Below are positions 58,990 to 64,000 of a DNA stretch of 64,000 nucleotides, in pieces. The stretch comes from Halobacillus sp. Marseille-Q1614 (GTDB taxonomy: Bacteria > Bacillota > Bacilli > Bacillales > Halobacillaceae): NCBI RefSeq assembly GCF_902809865.1, contig NZ_CADDWH010000001.1, positions 2,046,001-2,110,000 on the forward strand, in the 5' to 3' direction. Position 1 is the first letter of the stretch. The number at the start of each line of letters is the position of its first letter. The position numbers and the translations under genes were made by a program. The notes under the pieces were generated by a model. It did no database searches. It saw nothing but the letters and a program-made list of their open reading frames with translations, and was not told where the DNA came from.

Positions 58990-59105
58990 TACCAGGAGCC
59001 TCCTGTGGGAGGTACGTACAGGGTGAGACCCCGCAAGGCGAAAGCCTTAAGGAAGCTCACTGTACGCCCGCTTAAAAGCGACCCGTTTCCCGGAGCCCTT
59101 TACTT
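58990..59105. repeat. Bacillaceae-type palindromic intergenic repeat
   Basis: It contains GGGTGAGACCCCGCA, GGCGAAAGCC with a GAAA tetraloop, GGAAGCTCAC and TTTCCCGGAGCCCTT. Arms GTACAG/CTGTAC, GTGAG/CTCAC and AAGGC/GCCTT form a hairpin at 59016-59065. Related sequences are common between genes in bacilli. No gene is visible in this 363-bp gap. Confidence 0.7.
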
Positions 59106-59164
59106 TATCCTATACTTTGAAAGAAAAGTCGGTCGTTCGAAATCATGAGGATTCTCTACAAGCT

Positions 59165-59191
59165 GAAGACCTCCAAAACAAGGAGGTCTTC
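59165..59191 (+). terminator. Terminator-like hairpin downstream of the HAD gene
   Basis: GAAGACCTCC-AAAACAA-GGAGGTCTTC followed by TTTAATTT. Confidence 0.6.
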
Positions 59192-59246
59192 TTTAATTTA
59201 GCTAAATGATATACTTCCCCTTACAAACGCCCATATTTTTACATGA

Positions 59247-60062
59247 TCATTCCGTTTTCACATACTCGTCAATAAACCGTTCAATGTTGTCAAATGCAAA
59301 GCCTTTCCGATATAAACCTGTTTTAAGCTTCTGTTTCAGCTCATATCCTTCTGATTTTCTCTCGTATTTCCTGAGCAGCTTTTCTCCTTGAAAGACGACA
59401 GCCTCCCATTCTTCCTTCCCATTATTTTCTTTAGGAAGCTGGCTGATTACTTCTTGAATGACATCACCAGTAAACCCTTTTTGCATCAAAGTCTGCTGGA
59501 CATTTTGAATCTGCTGGCGCTGTGATTTTTTCCGGTCGCTGTTCATCTTTTTCTCGGCAAATTTCTTCGCTTTTTCTACTTGTTTGTCAAAGGAAAAATA
59601 GTTTAGTGCTTCATCGGCAGTCAAAGCACTTACCCCTTTTTGAATGAGGTCTTTTTTGATTAAAAGCGGACCTTTGCTGGCCGTGTTAACCTTTGTGCGC
59701 ACGAAAGAATTAGCAAATTCCTGGTCATCGAGCAGCCTCTCTTTATAAAGAAGACGCACTACTTCCTCTGCATGTTCCTCATCCACTTCTTTTCTCTCCA
59801 GATACTCACGAATTTCTTGCTCAGAACGCATTCTATAGCTTAAAAAGTTAATAGCAAGGGTATATGACTTATGTATTGTATCTTGCTGGATTAAAGCATT
59901 GATTGTTGACTCTTCCAACTCCATGGATTTCTGGAGTCTGTACTTAACCAAGATGTCTTCGTCTACGCTGAAACCGTAGGACTCCCCTTGGCCTCGGTCC
60001 AAAAAGATATTGTACCGATTCTTATTCTTCTTCTGTGTCGTGATCCGAGTGATTTTTACCAT
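59247..60062 (-). CDS. recX: Regulatory protein RecX
   Basis: A 271-aa RecX made of helical three-helix repeats, with signatures YRMRSEQEIREYLERKE and LLDDQEFANSFVRTKV. It modulates RecA filament growth. Length matches the longer RecX of bacilli. ATG at 60062 follows GGGGTGAAA; an ORF extension upstream overlaps the yfhF promoter region. It is divergent from yfhF, as in the B. subtilis yfh locus. Confidence 0.93.
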   Translation of the reverse strand: MVKITRITTQKKNKNRYNIFLDRGQGESYGFSVDEDILVKYRLQKSMELEESTINALIQQDTIHKSYTLAINFLSYRMRSEQEIREYLERKEVDEEHAEEVVRLLYKERLLDDQEFANSFVRTKVNTASKGPLLIKKDLIQKGVSALTADEALNYFSFDKQVEKAKKFAEKKMNSDRKKSQRQQIQNVQQTLMQKGFTGDVIQEVISQLPKENNGKEEWEAVVFQGEKLLRKYERKSEGYELKQKLKTGLYRKGFAFDNIERFIDEYVKTE

Positions 60063-60156
60063 CTTAATTTCACCCCTTTCCCTTAATTGTATCATGGTTT
60101 TCCATCACTCGGTCACGATTAAGAATCGTAAGCAGCACAAAGGAGGATCTCATTAT

Positions 60157-61059
60157 ATGAATATCGTTGTTTCCGGCGGAACCGGATTTGCAGGATCAAA
60201 ATTAACACAATCTCTCGTTCAGCAGGGCCACCATGTTTACATACTTACAAGAAGTCCTGATAAACACCATGATACCGACAAAACGACACATGTCGGCTGG
60301 CTGAAGGACAAGTTCGCACCGTGGGAGGAGCTTCCTGATGTAGACGCCATCGTCAACCTGGCAGGTGAATCGTTAAACAGCGGCCGCTGGACTGAAGAAA
60401 AAAAAGAATCAATCATGAACAGCCGGATAGATGCAACAGAAGCAATCCTTGAGATTATCCGCAATCTGAAGAAAACTCCTGAAGTATTAGTCAATGCGTC
60501 GGCTGTAGGTTTTTACGGTACTTCAAAAACAAAGACGTTTACCGAAGAATCGAATGAACCCGGCCGCGGCTTTCTAGCTGATGTGGTTGTTGAATGGGAA
60601 AATAGAGCCGCAAAAGCACGGGACTTGGGAGTCCGTACGACCTTCATCCGCTTTGGCATTATTTTAGGTGAAGAAGGCGCTCTTCAGAAGATGATCATTC
60701 CCTATAGGCTGATGATTGGAGGAAGTGTAGGATCAGGCGAGCAATGGGTTTCCTGGATTCACGTCGATGACGTCGTCGGTCTTATTGAATTCGCTATTAA
60801 AAATGATAAGGTCCAAGGCCCTTTAAACGGTACCGCTCCCCACCCGAAACGAAATAAAGATTTCGGAAAGACAATTGGAGAGGTGCTGAACCGGCCTCAC
60901 TGGATGCCTGCTCCCGGTTTTGCATTAAAAGCTGCTCTGGGCGATATGAGTTCTCTTTTATTAGAAGGTCAATCAGTCCTTCCTAAAAAAGCAATGGAAT
61001 TAGGCTATACTTTTAAATACCCCGAATTAGAGCCGGCCTTACAATCTATTTTAAAATAA
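60157..61059 (+). CDS. yfhF: TIGR01777 family NAD-dependent epimerase-like protein YfhF
   Basis: A 300-aa extended-SDR protein. The Rossmann motif is SGGTGFAGSKLT (residues 6-17), with NLAGESLNSGRW and ASAVGFYG typical of TIGR01777 (SulA/cell-division-inhibitor-like), and a C-terminal DUF1731-like part around HWMPAPGFALKAALG. The active-site Tyr lies in GFYG. ATG at 60157 follows AAAGGAGGA; the longer ORF is overlapped by recX and rejected. The reaction is unknown. Confidence 0.9.
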   Translation: MNIVVSGGTGFAGSKLTQSLVQQGHHVYILTRSPDKHHDTDKTTHVGWLKDKFAPWEELPDVDAIVNLAGESLNSGRWTEEKKESIMNSRIDATEAILEIIRNLKKTPEVLVNASAVGFYGTSKTKTFTEESNEPGRGFLADVVVEWENRAAKARDLGVRTTFIRFGIILGEEGALQKMIIPYRLMIGGSVGSGEQWVSWIHVDDVVGLIEFAIKNDKVQGPLNGTAPHPKRNKDFGKTIGEVLNRPHWMPAPGFALKAALGDMSSLLLEGQSVLPKKAMELGYTFKYPELEPALQSILK

Positions 61060-61064
61060 TTTAT

Positions 61065-61093
61065 TAAGCAAAGCATATAGCTTTGCTTTTTTA
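61065..61093 (+). terminator. Intrinsic terminator of yfhF
   Basis: AAGCAAAGC-ATAT-GCTTTGCTT followed by TTTTAT. Confidence 0.8.
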
Positions 61094-61155
61094 TGCCTTG
61101 AAATCCCTTTTTCGAAGTATAATAAGAAAAAAGACTATATTAAGGGGGCTTGGCG

Positions 61156-62292
61156 ATGGAGACGGTGATAAAAAATGTAAGCCTCTATCCTATCACTTCA
61201 CCACCGATTCAAAAGGGTTTCGTCCATATTCGTGATGGCAAGATCATGGATTTCGGTTCAGATATAGAACTTCCTAAGCAGGCAGAAGTGATTGACGGAA
61301 AGAGTCAAATGCTTTTCCCAGGATTTATTGATGTCCACACACATATTGGACTTTATGATGAAGGTACAGGCTGGGCCGGGAGTGACGCCAATGAAACAAT
61401 TGAAGCGACTACCCCCCACTTAAGAGCTATTGACGGGGCGCACCCAATGGATCCGGCATTTTTTCACGCGAGGAAAGCCGGCGTTACATCGGCTCATATT
61501 ATGCCGGGAAGTGCGAATATTATCGGCGGGATGACAGCTGTTATTAAGACGGTCGGACATTCGATAAATCAAATGCTTTTAAAGGATATCGCCGGGTTAA
61601 AAATGGCTCTAGGAGAAAATCCAAAGCGGGTCCACTCTCCGTCAAGAAACGCATCGATTACACGACTTGGCATAATGGGGACATTAAGGGAAGCGTTCTA
61701 TTCGGCGATAAAAAGCCATGATCCTGAAAACTTACGGGTGCAGCCGCTCCTTAAAGCCCTTCACCGAGAGATTCCTGTCCGCATCCATGCTCACCGGGCA
61801 GACGACATAGTGACTGCTTTAAGACTGGCTGATGAATTTAATCTCGATTTAAGAATTGAACATTGCACGGAAGGTCATCTCATTGTAGACGAGCTTGCTG
61901 GTCGGAACCTGCAGGTATCCGTAGGTCCGACTTTTACAAGAATGTCGAAGATAGAATTAAGAAATAAAACATGGCAGACGTATAAGGTGCTTCATGAGCA
62001 CGGAGTAAAAGTATCCATTATGACCGACCATCCTTATACACCGATTCAATATTTAAATCTTTGTGCAGCTTTGGCCGCCCGCGAAGGACTCCCGTTAGAG
62101 GATGCGCTCAGAGGCATTACGATCAACCCTGCAAAAAACCTCGGGATTGAGGATCGAGTCGGTTCGATTGAGAAAGGCAAGGATGCCGATTTAGTACTTT
62201 GGAACGGACACCCTTTTGAGTTTATGTCCACACCAATTTGGACGATGATTGATGGGAAAATTGTCTACACCTGTGAGCTGAAAAATGCATAA
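61156..62292 (+). CDS. Amidohydrolase, imidazolonepropionase-like
   Basis: A 378-aa metal-dependent amidohydrolase. The metal motif HTHIGLYDEG follows FPGFID near residue 60, then K-rich and HAHRADD (about 210) and EHCTEGH (about 235) histidines, and the aspartate in MTDHPYTP near 300. A beta-sandwich composite end closes with DGKIVYTCE. ATG at 61156 follows GGGGG at seven bases; the TTG six bases earlier is too close. The substrate could be a cyclic amide or peptide derivative. It is transcribed alone. Confidence 0.88.
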   Translation: METVIKNVSLYPITSPPIQKGFVHIRDGKIMDFGSDIELPKQAEVIDGKSQMLFPGFIDVHTHIGLYDEGTGWAGSDANETIEATTPHLRAIDGAHPMDPAFFHARKAGVTSAHIMPGSANIIGGMTAVIKTVGHSINQMLLKDIAGLKMALGENPKRVHSPSRNASITRLGIMGTLREAFYSAIKSHDPENLRVQPLLKALHREIPVRIHAHRADDIVTALRLADEFNLDLRIEHCTEGHLIVDELAGRNLQVSVGPTFTRMSKIELRNKTWQTYKVLHEHGVKVSIMTDHPYTPIQYLNLCAALAAREGLPLEDALRGITINPAKNLGIEDRVGSIEKGKDADLVLWNGHPFEFMSTPIWTMIDGKIVYTCELKNA

Positions 62293-62313
62293 GATAAGGA
62301 GAAAATTTACCAA

Positions 62314-62354
62314 AATATTTTTTCTAAAAGCCTATTCCCTTTTAGAAAAAAATC
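62314..62354. terminator. Intrinsic terminator of the amidohydrolase gene
   Basis: TTTTTTCTAAAAG and CTTTTAGAAAAAA form a 13-bp stem. A near-repeat AATTTACCAAA flanks it at 62305 and 62365. Confidence 0.75.
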
Positions 62355-62382
62355 GATTAAAATGAATTTACCAAATATGTTG

Positions 62383-62559
62383 TTTTAGGGAAGGCAAATG
62401 GTGCGCCACCAGTAATAGTGCTGGTTCTAGTGGGTTCGATTCCCACCCCGAATTTTTGTGAGCTATTGATAAAAATTCGAGGGTGGTTTGAGCCAGCTAA
62501 GTCTGCACTTTTCCCTAAGGTTCAGACTACCCTCCTCTACCCATAAGGAGGGATTTTTT
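62383..62559 (+). ncRNA. Candidate cis-regulatory RNA (riboswitch-like leader) of the GNAT gene
   Basis: The leader can form several hairpins: TGGTG/CACCA (62399-62411), GTGGG-TTCGATT-CCCAC (62430-62446, exactly a tRNA T-arm shape) and CGAATTTTT/AAAAATTCG (62449-62479). A 16-bp helix 62479-62494 with 62519-62534 excludes both CCACCC/GGGTGG (62443-62448 with 62481-62486) and the terminator. TTAGGGAA (62385-62392) can pair with TTCCCTAA (62511-62518) in the loop of that helix as a pseudoknot. A possible leader peptide ATG (62398) with TAA-TAG stops lies inside. I do not recognise the class; ligand or sensor unknown. Confidence 0.6.
62530..62559 (+). terminator. Terminator that also sequesters the GNAT ribosome site
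   Basis: CCCTCCT-N9-AGGAGGG followed by ATTTTTT directly before the ATG. The 3' arm is the Shine-Dalgarno sequence itself, so either transcription or translation can be blocked. Confidence 0.7.
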
Positions 62560-63108
62560 ATGCTGAAAAAGCGTGACTTACACGATGTTCCAGTTTTGTT
62601 TGATTTGATGATTCACCCAGAAGTTTTCCCATACGTTCGCCAAAAGGCATCGACAAGTGATGAGTTTTACTTCCTCACTAAACAAACGTTAGAAGCTGAA
62701 GAACGCGGTGAGTTAATATCCCGGACGATCCTTGATGAGTGGGGACAGCCAATTGGAACAATTAACTTATTCGATATTCAAGATAATAAAGGGTTTTTAG
62801 CGACATGGATCGGTCAGCCTTACTTTGGTAAAGGTTATAATCAGCCAGCGAAAGAAGCTTTTTTTCAAGAGCTGTTCTTCATGCTGGACATCGAAGGGAT
62901 ATTTATGAAGATCCGCCGCTCCAACATCCGATCGTTAAAAGCAGCTTTAAAAATGCCATATGTAACAAAAGCCAATGAGCAGTATCCGGAAGTCTACGAC
63001 TGGATAAACCGTGAACAAAATGTGTATGATCTCTATATGATTTCAAAAGAGCAGTACCTGTTCCACTACTATGGCGGCCAGCAGGAAGAAGAAGTATTGG
63101 AAGCCTAA
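62560..63108 (+). CDS. GNAT family N-acetyltransferase
   Basis: A 182-aa acetyltransferase of the RimJ/RimL-like GNAT type, with the acetyl-CoA pyrophosphate-binding loop in QPYFGKGYNQPAKEAFF (about residues 88-104) and KIRRSNIRSLKAALK near 117-131, typical of the family. ATG at 62560 follows AAGGAGGG, which is held in a hairpin in the leader. The upstream in-frame start at 62488 lies within the leader helices and is rejected. The acceptor (protein N-terminus, aminoacyl compound, drug) is unknown. Control by its structured leader is inferred. Confidence 0.85.
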   Translation: MLKKRDLHDVPVLFDLMIHPEVFPYVRQKASTSDEFYFLTKQTLEAEERGELISRTILDEWGQPIGTINLFDIQDNKGFLATWIGQPYFGKGYNQPAKEAFFQELFFMLDIEGIFMKIRRSNIRSLKAALKMPYVTKANEQYPEVYDWINREQNVYDLYMISKEQYLFHYYGGQQEEEVLEA

Positions 63109-63123
63109 TATTTCATAAAGAAA

Positions 63124-63168
63124 GATCCCCTCTGCCTCGGGTTTGTAAAAGGCTGAGGGGATTTTTTT
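63124..63168 (+). terminator. Intrinsic terminator of the GNAT gene
   Basis: ATCCCCTC and GAGGGGAT close a hairpin that also pairs GCCT/AGGC, followed by seven T. Confidence 0.85.
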
Positions 63169-63199
63169 GAACGGACATTTTATATAAAAATGAAGATAG

Positions 63200-63235
63200 G
63201 ACTGGAAAATCAATCGCTTCCCGGAGACCTTTCTC
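63200..63235. repeat. Fragment of a Bacillaceae intergenic repeat
   Basis: AATCGCTTCCCGGAGACCTTT resembles the right end of the 58990-59105 repeat (TTTCCCGGAGCCCTT). Short and uncertain. Confidence 0.35.
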
Positions 63236-63291
63236 CATTTTTATTAGAGAACTCTATTTTATAGCTAATATAGCCTTTGATTGAGGAATTC

Positions 63292-63966
63292 TTATACCTC
63301 TTTAGGGACGGGGATACTTTTCTTATGCTGGGGGATATCCTTTTTTACTTTTTTATAAGGAATACTAAGTTCTGGTGTCCCGTATACACCTGCAGCAACC
63401 TCATATTTATTAAAGATTAGAAACAGCTCACCATCCTTGATATAGAAGGCCGTATCTTCCCTGATTCCTGTAAAAGCCTGAACATTAAATGCCTTCGGCT
63501 CGCTGGAGATGATTTTCTTAACTTCGATATTGAGTTTGTGAATATCTACAACATCTTTCAGTTCTAAAAATATTCCATTTTCATCGTTTTCAAAATTTAT
63601 CGATCTAACTGTTGAGTCATGTTTATTCCCTTGTGATATGTTAGACGTCATAACAATTGAGCACAGGCCTTTATTTTCAGCAACCGTGAATTCTTCATAA
63701 TAAAGCACCGGAAAGCCGGTGGATTGTTTTTCCATCCGCTTTAATTCTCTGACCACTTCATCAATTTTCCCCTTCACCTTCTCGTTTACATCTTCTTGAA
63801 GGTTTTTATTTCTCAAACCATTAAACAACGGGTAGTCGACATGGATTTCATAATCCGAATTTACTTGGTCCTTATGTTTTACGCTATATAAGTTTGCCGC
63901 TTGGACAGTCACCGCATTCATAAACAGCAAGCATAGGGTGAGGATGATCAACCATTTCTTCACCAC
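63292..63966 (-). CDS. Secreted DUF3298/DUF4163-like protein
   Basis: A 224-aa exported protein with signal peptide 1-23 (ending VQAAN) and a domain like that of the RsiV/PdaC extracytoplasmic region, seen in YEIHVDYPLFNGLRNKNLQEDVN (start about residue 38), YYEEFTVAENKG and LKDVVD. The final FNKYEVAAGVYGTPELSIPY is the hallmark of DUF3298. In RsiV this domain binds lysozyme; no SigV-type sigma gene is visible here and no membrane anchor other than the signal. Two GTG codons (63966, 63963) follow AGGAGG; the second is better spaced. Confidence 0.82.
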   Translation of the reverse strand: MVKKWLIILTLCLLFMNAVTVQAANLYSVKHKDQVNSDYEIHVDYPLFNGLRNKNLQEDVNEKVKGKIDEVVRELKRMEKQSTGFPVLYYEEFTVAENKGLCSIVMTSNISQGNKHDSTVRSINFENDENGIFLELKDVVDIHKLNIEVKKIISSEPKAFNVQAFTGIREDTAFYIKDGELFLIFNKYEVAAGVYGTPELSIPYKKVKKDIPQHKKSIPVPKEV

Positions 63967-64000
63967 GTATTCCTCCTTAGAGTCTTTGCCGTTAGTTTGG

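Noticed and set aside
62398..62480. Functional tRNA gene near the T-arm-like hairpin
   Set aside because: No acceptor stem, D arm or anticodon arm can be arranged around the T-arm; only the T-arm resembles tRNA.
62383..62559. T-box riboswitch as identity of the GNAT leader
   Set aside because: AGGGTGG is present, but ACCGCG does not follow, there is no long stem I with a specifier loop, and the TGGT would be base-paired and not bulged.

Overview
The window is low-GC Firmicutes chromosome from a spore-forming Bacillaceae, most likely a moderately halophilic genus close to Halobacillus or Thalassobacillus; the genus is inferred, with no search run. The family assignment rests on gene content (GerA-type germination protein, PrkA/YhbH, SspE, SspK) and on long-range synteny with Bacillus subtilis. 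From 38.2 to 53.5 kb and again at 59.2-61.1 kb the order is that of the B. subtilis yfh-yga-rrnD region: yfhF, recX, yfhH, sspK, yfhJ, yfhP, mutY, sspE, ygaC, ygaD, ygaE, gsaB, ygaF(bcp), perR, ygzB, ygxA, then an rRNA operon.

Layout. 1-9 kb: a truncated germinant receptor subunit, a purine permease with PurR-like sites, a proC-ydbS-ydbT operon, a CPA1 cation/proton antiporter and yhbH. 9-20 kb: odhA-odhB (2-oxoglutarate dehydrogenase), ppx-ppk (polyphosphate) and prkA, all on the minus strand. 19.6-21.5 kb: lipM-lipA on the plus strand, which supply the lipoyl group that the nearby OdhB needs. 21.5-31 kb: a lipoprotein, small proteins, trmL, an amidase-like protein, ogt, queG, an ABC-class ATPase, an AGCS symporter and a secreted protein behind a cre-like site. 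31.4-38.2 kb: a 16S-23S-5S operon with two promoters, followed by 15 tRNA genes. 38.2-53.5 kb: the conserved yga/yfh block. 53.5-58.9 kb: an SDR gene and ptsH-ptsG-glcT plus a HAD phosphatase, inserted between yfhH and recX relative to B. subtilis; ptsI is absent. 59-64 kb: recX, yfhF, an amidohydrolase, a GNAT acetyltransferase and a DUF3298-like secreted protein.

Regulation visible in the DNA includes a Per box before perR, three phased WalR half-sites before a LysM-NlpC/P60 cell-wall hydrolase, an RAT/terminator leader for GlcT control of ptsG, cre-like sites, PurBox-like sites and many intrinsic terminators.

The most interesting element is the 62.38-62.56 kb leader of the GNAT gene. It has a tRNA T-arm-like hairpin, a potential long-range pseudoknot, a 16-bp antiterminator and a terminator that also hides the Shine-Dalgarno sequence, all mutually exclusive in a riboswitch-like way. 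I cannot assign it to a known RNA class. Other curiosities are two large structured repeats inserted in the ptsG 5' leader, a duplicated half tRNA-Gly, several families of dispersed palindromic repeats and a 31-aa membrane peptide gene with its own strong promoter.
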